Shown here: one piece after another, positions 33,859 through 42,196 of the stretch | Layout: every line of letters starts with the position of its first letter | Position numbering within the stretch: position 1 is the stretch's first letter | Assembly: GCF_009729075.1 (NCBI RefSeq) | Contig: NZ_VTGY01000013.1 | Location: 248,001-312,000 of the forward strand | From: Mycolicibacterium sp. CBMA 226 | GTDB lineage: Bacteria; Actinomycetota; Actinomycetes; Mycobacteriales; Mycobacteriaceae | Length of the DNA: 64,000 nt | Direction: 5' to 3' | The notes under the pieces: model-generated | Told to the model about the DNA's origin: nothing | What the model saw: the letters and a program-made list of their open reading frames with translations, nothing else | Databases searched by the model: none | Program-made: the position numbers and the translations under genes

Positions 33859-34628
33859 CCACCGTGGAGGCCGTCGGCACGCGCCCGGTCAATCCCGTCG
33901 CCCGACTGCTCACCGCCCTCCTCATCGCGGGTGGACTGGTGCTGTCCGTCGACTGGGTGTCGGCACTGACGGCGCTGGTGCTCGAACTCGTCCTGTTCTT
34001 TGCGGTCGGCGCCCGGTTGCGGCCGGTCCTCACGCGGGGTGCGGTACTTGCCGTCGCGGCGGCACTGACCGCCGTCACCATCCTGCTATACGGTCAGTCC
34101 AGCGGCACCGTGCACTGGCACTTCCTGCTCATCACCATCAGCGATGGCTCGATTTCCTTGGCGCTGGCCACTTTTCTTCGGGTCCTCGCGATCGCGTTGC
34201 CGTCAGTGATCCTGTTCGCCGATGTCGATCCGACCGAGCTCGCCGACGGGCTGGGGCAGGTGCTGAAACTACCGGCCCGGTTCGTGCTCGGCGCGCTGGC
34301 CGGTCTGCGTCTCGTCGGATTGCTGCGCCAGGACTGGCAGTACCTCGGATATGCCCGCCGCGCCCGGGGCGTCGCCGATCACGCACGGCTGCGCCGCGTC
34401 GCCGGACAGTCGTTCGCGCTGTTGGTCTTTGCGGTACGACGCGGATCGAAACTCGCCACGGCGATGGAGGCGCGCGGGTTCGGCGCTTACCGCAGCCGGA
34501 CCTGGGCTCGCCCTTCGCCCTTCGCGGGGCGTGAGTTCGCGCTTGTCACAGCGGGCTTCGTGATCACCGCGGTGGCGATCGCCACTTCGGTCAGCGCCGG
34601 ATCATGGAACTTCATTGGTGCTCAATGA
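33855..34628 (+). CDS. ECF transporter transmembrane (T) coupling protein
   Basis: A 257-residue membrane protein with two Ala-Arg-Gly coupling motifs of T components (YARRARGVAD and AMEARGFGAY), which grip the ATPases. The start at 33855 overlaps the ATPase stop; a start 27 bases earlier is not needed. With the two previous genes it completes a group I ECF importer. Confidence 0.9.
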   Translation: MTTVEAVGTRPVNPVARLLTALLIAGGLVLSVDWVSALTALVLELVLFFAVGARLRPVLTRGAVLAVAAALTAVTILLYGQSSGTVHWHFLLITISDGSISLALATFLRVLAIALPSVILFADVDPTELADGLGQVLKLPARFVLGALAGLRLVGLLRQDWQYLGYARRARGVADHARLRRVAGQSFALLVFAVRRGSKLATAMEARGFGAYRSRTWARPSPFAGREFALVTAGFVITAVAIATSVSAGSWNFIGAQ

Positions 34629-35172
34629 CATTGTGAGGCGACTCGACGGGGCGACCACCGTGTTGATCGACGGTCGGTCAGGGTCCGGAAAGTCGACGCT
34701 TGCGAAGCACCTGCGCGATGCCTGGGCCGGCAGTGTGGTGGTCCGTCTCGACGACATCTACCCCGGGTGGGACGGCTTGTCCTGGGCCGCCGACCATGTG
34801 CACCGATCACTGTTGGCGCCCCGCGCCGCCGGAGAGGCCGGGCGCTGGCGGAGTTGGGACTGGGCCGGCAATTGTCCGGGAGATTGGCACCGTGTCGAGT
34901 GCGGACAGCGCGTGATCGTCGAAGGCACCGGGGCCCTCACGCCTGCCGGGCGGGCGCTCGCCGATCTGGGCATCTGGGTCGAGGCCGACGACGCGGTCCG
35001 TAAGCACCGGGCACTACGCCGCGACGGCGATCTGTACCGACCGCACTGGGACCGCTGGGCGGCTCAGGAAGAGGAATTCGTCGCCCGCTACCGGCCGAGG
35101 GGGTGCGCCGACCTGATCGTCTCGGCCACACCGACCGGATTCGAATTCACCGCTTCACAGAGGACGTCATGA
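34618..35172 (+). CDS. P-loop kinase, uridine-kinase-like
   Basis: About 184 residues. Walker A is DGRSGSGKST; RLDDIYPGWDGLSW and RPHWDRW resemble the substrate-binding and lid parts of small uridine-kinase-like phosphotransferases. The start overlaps the T-component gene by 11 bases (TTG at 34615 is an alternative). In an uptake operon it may phosphorylate and trap the imported substrate. Substrate unknown. Confidence 0.75.
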   Translation: MLNDIVRRLDGATTVLIDGRSGSGKSTLAKHLRDAWAGSVVVRLDDIYPGWDGLSWAADHVHRSLLAPRAAGEAGRWRSWDWAGNCPGDWHRVECGQRVIVEGTGALTPAGRALADLGIWVEADDAVRKHRALRRDGDLYRPHWDRWAAQEEEFVARYRPRGCADLIVSATPTGFEFTASQRTS

Positions 35173-36095
35173 CCACTTCAATCTCCTTGGCCCTGGAGTA
35201 CTTTCATCCGTGGCCGAATTCGGCGGGGTTTTATCTCGCCAGGCACCGTGGCTGGTTCGCCGATGCCGGAATCGACTTGCAGATCCGGACGGTGGACCCT
35301 GGCATCGGGGACAGCCTCGAACACCTCGGCCGGCGCCTGGTAGACCTCGCGGTGTTCCCGACCAACCGGCTGCTGGTGCGTACCGAGCGCGGCGAGCCGC
35401 TGAAGGCGATCGCCGCGGTCAACCAGCGCGGCTTGGAGACCATCCGCACTCTCACCAGCAGTGGGATCAGCAATTTGGCCCAGTTGGCCGGTAAGCGGGT
35501 GGCGCTCAATCCGACGCCCCGCGGCGTGGCCATCGTGCGCGATCTGGTCGCGGGCGCCGGCGGTGACCCCGATACCGTCACGCTGGTCGACGTCGGAGCA
35601 CGTGAGCTGACCAGTGCCGAGTTGGCCGGTGGCGCCGCCGACGCCACCTTCGGTTCCTACTGGGCGTGGGACATCCTGCTCAGCGAGCATCCGGACCGCC
35701 CGGAACGAATCTGGCGGGTCGACGAAGAGCTGCCGTTCGGTTACCACAGCTACCTGCTCGGGGCGCACGATGACCTCGTCAACCGAAATCCGTTGCTGCT
35801 GGCGGACTTCCAGTCGATCAGTGAACGCGGTTTCCGCTACGCTGCCCAACATCCCGACGAGACGGTCGAGCTGCTGAGCGACGTCATGCCGTACTTCCCA
35901 GCAGGCGTCATCGCCCGTTCACTCGACGCCATATCCAGCACCTGGTTCTACGAGAATGGCTGGGGCACAGTCCGTCCCGAGCTCGTCGAGCCGTATGCGC
36001 ACTGGCTTGCCGGACATGGAATCCTGACCGCGCCCGAGCGGTGGAGTGCGGCATTCGCGAACACCTCCGCCGCCTCGGCGAATCACGCACCGTGA
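35169..36095 (+). CDS. NMT1/THI5-like binding protein without signal peptide
   Basis: A 308-residue protein of the ThiY/NMT1/THI5 fold (LEYFHPWPNSAGFYLARHRGWFADAGID, QLAGKRVALNPTPRG, FGYHSYLL). ThiY proteins bind formyl-aminopyrimidine and are exported; this one starts MTTSISLALEYF directly at the fold, with no signal sequence or lipobox, and its ATG overlaps the kinase stop. It also lacks the Cys-rich motif and the His/Lys of yeast Thi5, so it is not a Thi5-type pyrimidine synthase. It may bind or process the pyrimidine in the cytoplasm. Confidence 0.8.
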   Translation: MTTSISLALEYFHPWPNSAGFYLARHRGWFADAGIDLQIRTVDPGIGDSLEHLGRRLVDLAVFPTNRLLVRTERGEPLKAIAAVNQRGLETIRTLTSSGISNLAQLAGKRVALNPTPRGVAIVRDLVAGAGGDPDTVTLVDVGARELTSAELAGGAADATFGSYWAWDILLSEHPDRPERIWRVDEELPFGYHSYLLGAHDDLVNRNPLLLADFQSISERGFRYAAQHPDETVELLSDVMPYFPAGVIARSLDAISSTWFYENGWGTVRPELVEPYAHWLAGHGILTAPERWSAAFANTSAASANHAP

Positions 36096-36985
36096 GCCCC
36101 GGTTGTTTCGTCGGCGCGGCGGAGCTCTACGCGGCGATGGGAGGCGATACCGCGCCGGTGATCCTCGACGCCAGCTTGGTGCTGCACCGTCCACAGGTCG
36201 ACGGTGACTTCCGCACGGACAGCGGTCGCAGTGCCTGGGAAACCGCGCACCTGCCCGGCGCCCTCCACGTTCAGGTCGACATCGATCTCTCGATCCCCGC
36301 CGCGACCCACAATCACCATCCGCCGCCGCAAGACCTCGCCGACCGCCTCGCCCGGTTCGGCATCGGCGCCGATACCCCAACCGTCGTATACGACAGCACG
36401 GGTGGTTTCTGGGCGGCGAGAACCTGGTATCTGCTGCGCTGGATCGGGATTCCGGTACGGGTACTCGACGGTGGACTCGACGCGTGGCGGGCTGCCGAAC
36501 TCCCGGTGGAATCCGGGCCTGCGCATGCCCGGCCGGTCGCATCGTGGTCCGCGCACCCGGTCCGCGAGGCCTGGATCGAACTCGACGAGCTGCGTGAAAT
36601 CGACTGCCATGCAGGCAACCTGGTATGTGCGTTGTCGCCGGCGGCATTCGCGGGCACCGAACCGACGCGGTACACCCGCCGCGGGCACATACCCGGCAGC
36701 GTCAATGTGCCGGCCCGCGAACTTTTCGATGACCGGGGCCTGGTGCGTCCGCCCGCCGAAATCAGCGAGCGCTACCGGGATGCGGGAACGGATCTGGACC
36801 GCGAGGTGCTGCTGTACTGCGGCGGCGGTATCTCGGCGACGGTCAACGCCCTGGCGCTCGCCTCCGCCGGTATCGAATCGGTCCGCGTCTACGACGGTTC
36901 CCTGGAGGAATGGAGTGCCGATCCGGCGCTGCCTCTGCAGGTCGAGTGCGACGGCGCCACAGCCCAAGCCACGACGCCAAGATGA
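36092..36985 (+). CDS. Tandem-rhodanese sulfurtransferase
   Basis: A 297-residue two-domain rhodanese. The C-terminal domain has the active loop LLYCGGGISA; the N-terminal domain has Asp in place of Cys (VVYDSTGGFWAA), as usual. It moves sulfane sulfur from thiosulfate or mercaptopyruvate. GTG at 36092 overlaps the binding-protein stop (GTGA). In a thiamine-precursor-type operon it might feed sulfur to thiazole formation or detach sulfur from an imported compound; this is inference. Confidence 0.88.
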   Translation: MSPGCFVGAAELYAAMGGDTAPVILDASLVLHRPQVDGDFRTDSGRSAWETAHLPGALHVQVDIDLSIPAATHNHHPPPQDLADRLARFGIGADTPTVVYDSTGGFWAARTWYLLRWIGIPVRVLDGGLDAWRAAELPVESGPAHARPVASWSAHPVREAWIELDELREIDCHAGNLVCALSPAAFAGTEPTRYTRRGHIPGSVNVPARELFDDRGLVRPPAEISERYRDAGTDLDREVLLYCGGGISATVNALALASAGIESVRVYDGSLEEWSADPALPLQVECDGATAQATTPR

Positions 36986-37292
36986 CGGCGCATACCGCGA
37001 CTGCGGCGGGGGTCCCCCATCCGCGGGGATACAGCACGCCCGCGACGTGGTCATCGATGAACCCGGCCCTCGGCAGCGGTGCCATCCCGCCGGCAGCACG
37101 GGCCCACCGCTCGATGGTCGTCAGTGGGCATTCGACGACGCCGGTGAGGATGATCAGGGTCCAGCCGACGACGAGCGCATGCAGCCATATCGTCACGGGC
37201 CAACGCCAAGCCAGAAATCCGCCGCCGACGAGATAGCCGAGGAAGGCGAAGTGCGCGGCAACCGCCGCTACTGCGATCGCGGAATACGGCAT
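36843..37292 (-). CDS. DUF2784 membrane protein overlapping the rhodanese 3' end
   Basis: About 149 residues from MPYSAIAVAAVAAHFAFLGYL, with three or four spans and the DUF2784 features GGFLAWRWP and ECPLTT. Its Arg-rich C-terminal third is encoded opposite the last 143 bases of the rhodanese gene, an unusually long convergent overlap. The start could instead lie further upstream at 37376. Function unknown. Confidence 0.65.
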   Translation of the reverse strand: MPYSAIAVAAVAAHFAFLGYLVGGGFLAWRWPVTIWLHALVVGWTLIILTGVVECPLTTIERWARAAGGMAPLPRAGFIDDHVAGVLYPRGWGTPAAVAVCAVILASWLGLWRRRTRPAEAAPDRHSIPPGNRRRRGPIRYRRRRAPGR

Positions 37293-37395
37293 CGTCCCGC
37301 CTCTTCGAACTGGCGTAGCTGCTCCGCGATGGATACCCGCCGGGCAAACCGGCAAACCGTCGGCGCCCCGGAACAACCACCGCGCCCAGCGGCCG

Positions 37396-37423
37396 CGTCA
37401 CCTACCCGATCGGGTAGGTGACG
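37396..37423. promoter_or_regulatory. 28-bp perfect palindrome upstream of Fe-ADH
   Basis: The half site cgtcacctacccga (37396-37409) is followed directly by its exact reverse complement (37410-37423). It lies 18 bases upstream of a probable -35 and is centred near -66, an activator position. The response regulator encoded two genes downstream is the obvious candidate binder. Confidence 0.7.
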
Positions 37424-37440
37424 ACCTATCCACGCGCACA

Positions 37441-37469
37441 TTGGACCGGATCGCGGCACGCCGTAGGCT
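37441..37469 (+). promoter_or_regulatory. Probable promoter of the Fe-ADH operon
   Basis: TTGGAC (37441-37446), 17-base spacer and TAGGCT (37464-37469), 31 bases before the ATG. Position relative to the palindrome fits activation by a bound regulator. Confidence 0.45.
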
Positions 37470-37499
37470 AAGCGTATTACCTGGATCACAGGATGAGGA

Positions 37500-38720
37500 A
37501 TGGGTCTGGTGAGACTCGGTGTGATGGCGCCCGCTCAGATTGCGGCGACGACGGCGGCGACAGCCCTGCCGACCCGGCTGCTGAAATTTCACGCCCCTGA
37601 AATCGTTTTCGGCATCGACTCGATGGCAGAGGCAGCCCACGCCGCGGTGCGGCTGGGCGGCCTGCGGCCGCTGCTGGTCACCGACCCCGGCCTGATCGAG
37701 GCGGGCTGGGTGGCCGAGCTGGTGGGGCACCTACGCGCCCAGTGCGTCCAGGCGCACGTGTGGAGCGCTCTGACACCGAACCCCAAAGATCACGAAGTGG
37801 CGGCCGGCCACGAGTTCTACCGGTCGCACGGCTGCGACGTGCTGATTGCGTTGGGCGGCGGCTCGGTGATCGACGCGGCCAAGGGCATAGCGATCCTGGC
37901 GGCCAACGGCGGCCACATCCTCGACTACGCCGGAGTCGACAAGGCAACAGCGCCGATTCCGCCCCTCGTGGTACTGCCGTCCACGTCAGGCACGGGCGCC
38001 GACGTCTCCCAGTTCTGCATCGTCACCGACACCACCCACAACACCAAGATCACCATCTTGGGCCGTGCCCTGGTCCCCGACATCACCGTCATCGACCCCC
38101 GCCTGCTCACGACCATGCCCGAATGGCTCAATGCGGCAACGGGTCTGGACGCGCTGACGCACGGCATCGAGGCGTTCGTGTCGTTGGGCCACAACCAGCT
38201 GACCGACCACCATGCGCTGCGGTCGGTCGTGATGGTCACCGAGAACCTGGTCACCACCATCGAGCGGCCGCAGGACATGCCGGCGCGGGTGCTGATGGCC
38301 CAAGCCGCATTGGAAGCCGGACTCGCGTTCACCAATGCCATCCTGGGCGCCGCGCACGCCATGAGCCACCAGGTCGGCGGGCTCCTCGACCTGCCGCACG
38401 GTGTCATCAACGGCGTGCTGCTCCCCCACGTGGTGCGATTCAACGCCGAGGCCGACCCCGCGCCGTTCGCGACCATCGCCACCTGCCTAGGAATCGCCGA
38501 CCAGCGGGCACCAGAACTGGAATCCGCACTGGCACTTGCCGATCGACTCCAGGACCTGGCCAGACAGGTCGGCGTACCACGCGGGCTGGCCGAGTTGGGA
38601 GTGCGTGACGCCGACGTTCCCGTGCTGGCCCACAACGCGCTCCAGGACGCGTGTCTGACCACCAACCCACGCCCCATCGACGAGGCGCAGCTGCGCGCGC
38701 TGTTCCGGGCCGCGTTATGA
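37500..38720 (+). CDS. Iron-type (group III) alcohol dehydrogenase
   Basis: A 406-residue NAD-dependent dehydrogenase. The nucleotide loop is ALGGGSVIDAAKG. All four metal ligands are visible: Asp and His in GLDALTHGIEAF, His in AHAMSHQ, and His in LDLPHGV. Methanol:NDMA oxidoreductases and 1,3-propanediol dehydrogenases of actinobacteria belong to this group. It is coupled by ATGA to a sensor kinase and response regulator. The start is uncertain (ATG at 37500, GTG at 37509 or ATG at 37524). Confidence 0.88.
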   Translation: MGLVRLGVMAPAQIAATTAATALPTRLLKFHAPEIVFGIDSMAEAAHAAVRLGGLRPLLVTDPGLIEAGWVAELVGHLRAQCVQAHVWSALTPNPKDHEVAAGHEFYRSHGCDVLIALGGGSVIDAAKGIAILAANGGHILDYAGVDKATAPIPPLVVLPSTSGTGADVSQFCIVTDTTHNTKITILGRALVPDITVIDPRLLTTMPEWLNAATGLDALTHGIEAFVSLGHNQLTDHHALRSVVMVTENLVTTIERPQDMPARVLMAQAALEAGLAFTNAILGAAHAMSHQVGGLLDLPHGVINGVLLPHVVRFNAEADPAPFATIATCLGIADQRAPELESALALADRLQDLARQVGVPRGLAELGVRDADVPVLAHNALQDACLTTNPRPIDEAQLRALFRAAL

Positions 38721-40099
38721 CCGCCTTGCCCGGCAACCCGGTGGTGGCGCGGCAAGCGGCCGTGCCGGATTTGGATCAACTCACGGGAGTGCGGTCCGGT
38801 AAAGGCACGTTCTATCCCGAGTTCCGGGTGGCTGCGCAACGTACCGAACGGGTGGTCGCAGCGCTCGACGCCATCTCCCGCGCCCTGGTGCAGACTGTCA
38901 ACGGTCCGGAGAATCTGGTGCGCGCCGTTGCCGAGGCGGCCCGTACCCATCTGGGTGCCGAATGGGTGCTGCTGGCTCTCGCGGACGGCGCCTTGCCCGA
39001 CGCACGACCGCGTCACCTGATCCTCGACGCCGATGGGCACGCATACTCCTTCGAAGGTCTCTCGGGTACCAAACATCCGGTGCCCCACCTTCCGGATGCG
39101 GTGTTGAACCGGCTCAACGACGTCCTGCGGGGCAGGCTCGCCCAGTTCCGGGTCCCGGTGATCGAGAGCCACCATTCACACGTCCCGATCGAACTCGACG
39201 GCGGTGTGGTCGGGGCGTTCGCGGCCTGGACACCACCACACCGGCTCCTCGACGGTATCGATGAGGCCGTGATGCGGATCCTCGCCAGCCAGACGGCGGT
39301 GGCGCTGCAGAACTGTGAACTGTTCCAGCGTTCACAAACTCTGCTGGTGCAGTCGGAGGCACGCAACGCACAGCTGCTGGCCACACAACGGGAACTCGGT
39401 GCGGCACAACGCCATCAGGTGCTGGACTCGGAGCGGCACCGCATCGCCAGGGAACTGCACGACAGCGTCGCACAAACGGTCCTGTCGGCCGGCATGCAGA
39501 TCGAGGTGTGCCGCAGCGAGGTCGAATCGCGTTCCGGCCCAGCAAGTCTGGTCGAACGACTGGACACCGCCAAAACGTTGACCCGGTCGGCGGTCGACCA
39601 ACTACGGTCGGCCATCTATGCCCTCAACCATTCCTCCGACGCCGACCGATCCAGTCTCCCCGAGCTCCTCGAGCAGCTCGCCACGGTCCACATGCCGAAA
39701 GACTTGCGGGTAACGCTGCGGGTCGACGGCGGTGTCGCCGAACTACCCAGCGCGGTCGAACGCAGCCTGCTCCGGATCGCCGGTGAGGCACTGTTCAACA
39801 CCGCCATGCACGGTCGCGCCTCACGGGCGATCGTGCGGTTGAGCTACCGCGCCGCCGGGGTCACGCTGTCGGTATCCGACGATGGCATCGGCGACCCCGA
39901 CAAGATCCGGCTCATGCTTCGACTGGCCGACGTCGCCGACCTTGATGGCCATCACCGAGGGCTGGCGAACATGCTGGCACGATGCCGGGAATACGGCGGG
40001 ACCTTCACCGTCGGCCGGTCTCGCATCGGTGGCGTGCGGGTCGTCGCGACCATTCCGCGCGCCCCAGACAACGCTCCAGGCGAAGGAGTCCTTCCATGA
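38717..40099 (+). CDS. MadS-type cytoplasmic sensor histidine kinase
   Basis: A 460-residue kinase with no membrane span. The N-terminal ~200 residues (GVRSGKGTFYPEF, VRAVAEAARTHLGAEWVLLALADGALP) form a GAF-like sensor of the MadS kind. HisKA_3 is ERHRIARELHDSVAQTVLSA with the phosphoacceptor His, and the ATPase has SDDGIGDP. Related two-component systems (MadSR, MnoSR) switch on alcohol oxidation in actinobacteria. ATG overlaps the Fe-ADH stop. Confidence 0.85.
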   Translation: MTALPGNPVVARQAAVPDLDQLTGVRSGKGTFYPEFRVAAQRTERVVAALDAISRALVQTVNGPENLVRAVAEAARTHLGAEWVLLALADGALPDARPRHLILDADGHAYSFEGLSGTKHPVPHLPDAVLNRLNDVLRGRLAQFRVPVIESHHSHVPIELDGGVVGAFAAWTPPHRLLDGIDEAVMRILASQTAVALQNCELFQRSQTLLVQSEARNAQLLATQRELGAAQRHQVLDSERHRIARELHDSVAQTVLSAGMQIEVCRSEVESRSGPASLVERLDTAKTLTRSAVDQLRSAIYALNHSSDADRSSLPELLEQLATVHMPKDLRVTLRVDGGVAELPSAVERSLLRIAGEALFNTAMHGRASRAIVRLSYRAAGVTLSVSDDGIGDPDKIRLMLRLADVADLDGHHRGLANMLARCREYGGTFTVGRSRIGGVRVVATIPRAPDNAPGEGVLP

Positions 40100-40752
40100 C
40101 CGTTGACACCAGGACCGGGACGATCCGGCTCGCGCTGGTGGACGACCACGCCATCCTCCGCCAGGGTCTGCGCTCATTGCTCGAACGCGAGGACGATCTC
40201 GTGGTGGTCGGCGAAGCGTCCAGCGAAGCGGAAGCGGAGGCAGTGGTCGCGGCGACGCGGCCCGACGTGGTGCTGGTCGATCTCAAGCTGTCGGCGGGCT
40301 CGGACTTCGAGGGATTGTCGTTGTGCGCCAAGCTTGCCGGCGCCCACCCCGACGTCGGGCTGCTTGTGCTGACCACATTCCTCGACGAGGACCTCGTGGT
40401 ACGTGCGGTGCATGCCGGAGCCCGCGGCTACGTGGTCAAGGACGTCGACACGACAGAACTCGTGCGGGCGATCCGCGCCATCTCGGCCGGGCAGAGTGCG
40501 TTCGACTCGCGGAGCGCTGCCGCCGTGGTCCGCTCCCTCAGCGGGCGCGGCGACCAACGCGAGAAGCTCACCGACCGGGAGATCGAAGTACTGCGACTGC
40601 TCGCGGCGGGCCTGTCCAACCAGAAAATCGGTGAGCAGCTGTTCATCTCGGCAACCACAGCCAAGTTTCACGTCAGCAACATCATGCGCAAGCTCGACGT
40701 CAGCCGACGCGCCGAGGCCGTATACGCGGCCAGTAAACGAGGTTTGATCTAG
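40096..40752 (+). CDS. MadR-type LuxR/NarL response regulator
   Basis: A 218-residue protein: receiver domain (ALVDDHAILRQGL, phosphoacceptor in VVLVDLKLS, Lys in GYVVKDVD) and C-terminal LuxR helix-turn-helix (LTDREIEVLRLLAAGLSNQKIGEQL). The ATG overlaps the kinase stop. Probably binds the 28-bp palindrome before the Fe-ADH gene. Confidence 0.9.
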   Translation: MTVDTRTGTIRLALVDDHAILRQGLRSLLEREDDLVVVGEASSEAEAEAVVAATRPDVVLVDLKLSAGSDFEGLSLCAKLAGAHPDVGLLVLTTFLDEDLVVRAVHAGARGYVVKDVDTTELVRAIRAISAGQSAFDSRSAAAVVRSLSGRGDQREKLTDREIEVLRLLAAGLSNQKIGEQLFISATTAKFHVSNIMRKLDVSRRAEAVYAASKRGLI

Positions 40753-40778
40753 GCCGACGATCATCGCCGGCCTGGATC
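40746..40778. terminator. Hairpin between response regulator and adhP
   Basis: Arms gatctaggccg (40746-40756) and cggcctggatc (40768-40778) pair with one mismatch. The left arm overlaps the response regulator stop. A bidirectional terminator for convergent genes is likely. Confidence 0.5.
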
Positions 40779-40818
40779 ACCTCTGTCCTACCTATGCGTG
40801 TGGATTGACCTTGCGCTG

Positions 40819-41886
40819 CTAGCTATTTCGGTAGTCGATGACGATGCGGCCGTCGATCTGTCCGTGTTCCATTCGCGCGAACACGTCGTTGATGTCATCG
40901 AGGCGCGCACTGGTGACGGTCGGCTTGATCAAGCCCCGGGCATAGAAATCCAGTGCCTCGGCCATGTCTTGCCGCGTTCCGACGATCGACCCCCGGATGG
41001 TGAGTCCCTTGAGAACGATGTCGAAGATCGGTGCCGGAAAGTCGCCCGGCGGAAGTCCGTTGAACACGATCGTGCCACCACGACGGGCCAATGCGATCGC
41101 CTGCCCGAATGCCTGCGGGTGCACGGCGGTGACCAGCACACCGTGCACTCCGCCGGTCGCCTGCTGCACCGAATCCACAACGTCCTCGGTACGGGCATTG
41201 ATGGCGACCTCCGCGCCGAGTTTGGTGGCGAGTGCGAGTTTGGCGTCATCGACGTCGATCGCGACTACACGCAGGCCCATCGCGCGGGCGTACTGCACTG
41301 CGATATGGCCCAGCCCGCCGATACCCGAGATCGCCACCCACTGCCCGGGCCGGGTGTCGGTGACCTTGAGACCCTTGTAGACGGTGACGCCGGCACACAG
41401 GATCGGCGCGATCTCCAACGGGTCGGCGCCATCGGGGATCCGTGCGGCATAGTCTGCATTGACGAGCATGTAGGTGCCGAAGCTTCCGTTCACGGAATAC
41501 CCACCGTTGCGCTGACTTTCGCACAAGGTCTCCCAGCCCGTCCGGCAGTATTCGCAGCGGCCACACGCCGACCACAACCAGGCGTTACCGACCTTGTCGC
41601 CGACCGCCAGGTCGACGACGCCTTCGCCGAGCGCTACGACCGTGCCATAGCCTTCATGCCCCGGCACAAACGGCGGCTGTGGCTTGACCGGCCAATCACC
41701 GTGTGCAGCATGTAAATCGGTGTGGCAGACACCGGAGGTCTCGAGCTTGACCAGGGCTTCGCCATAGCCCGGCGTCGGCAATTGCATATCGTGCACCTGC
41801 AGTGGCACACCGAAGTCGGTGACGACGGCAGCGCGCATCGTGTCTGTCTGCCCGGTCGCAGTGTCACTGGCCAGTGTCTGTGTCAT
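40819..41886 (-). CDS. adhP: Zinc-dependent alcohol dehydrogenase AdhP
   Basis: A 355-residue medium-chain dehydrogenase. Catalytic zinc ligands: GVCHTDLHAAHGDWP, PGHEGYG and the later ILCAG cysteine. Structural zinc: CGRCEYCRTGWETLC. NAD site: ISGIGGLGHIAVQYA. It interconverts primary alcohols and aldehydes. Convergent with the Fe-ADH/two-component operon, so this stretch as a whole looks devoted to alcohol oxidation. Confidence 0.93.
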   Translation of the reverse strand: MTQTLASDTATGQTDTMRAAVVTDFGVPLQVHDMQLPTPGYGEALVKLETSGVCHTDLHAAHGDWPVKPQPPFVPGHEGYGTVVALGEGVVDLAVGDKVGNAWLWSACGRCEYCRTGWETLCESQRNGGYSVNGSFGTYMLVNADYAARIPDGADPLEIAPILCAGVTVYKGLKVTDTRPGQWVAISGIGGLGHIAVQYARAMGLRVVAIDVDDAKLALATKLGAEVAINARTEDVVDSVQQATGGVHGVLVTAVHPQAFGQAIALARRGGTIVFNGLPPGDFPAPIFDIVLKGLTIRGSIVGTRQDMAEALDFYARGLIKPTVTSARLDDINDVFARMEHGQIDGRIVIDYRNS

Positions 41887-42196
41887 CGGTCCACTCCATT
41901 CGTGAGAATTGGTTCAGGAAAAGGTTTTTGAGCTCCCCCACGCGGGGTTGACATACAACGCTATTGGCGAGAATGCGCAGTCACATGCTCCTACTGGACC
42001 GAATACCAGAGCCGCCCGGGCGGGTGCGCACTACCCATTCGGCCAGTGCCGATCTGCGCCTGACGCGCCCGGTTCCGGACAAATACATGTCCTGGGACGA
42101 ACCATCTCGGCGGTTTTGAACCACCTCGGCACCGCTCAGCCGCCATGATGATTGCCGTAGCACAAGCGGGAACCCGAGACTGCGGAGGTGGATCAC
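41887..42196. other. Divergent intergenic region, adhP/atoE
   Basis: 310 bases with no credible gene. A TTGACA (41948-41953) on the plus strand has only a weak -10 partner. A small dyad (ggtt-ttg-aacc) lies near 42112-42122. Both promoters should be here, but I cannot place them with confidence. Confidence 0.3.

Noticed and set aside
35169..36095. Thi5-type HMP-phosphate synthase
   Set aside because: The Cys-rich motif and the PLP-lysine/histidine of yeast Thi5 are absent, although the fold matches.
37925..39175. 416-codon minus-strand frame opposite Fe-ADH and the sensor kinase
   Set aside because: Spans two unrelated real genes on the other strand and has no family features.
41948..41976. 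Plus-strand TTGACA promoter for the atoE-like gene
   Set aside because: The -35 is perfect but the -10 partner is poor and it lies about 220 bases from the start; not called.
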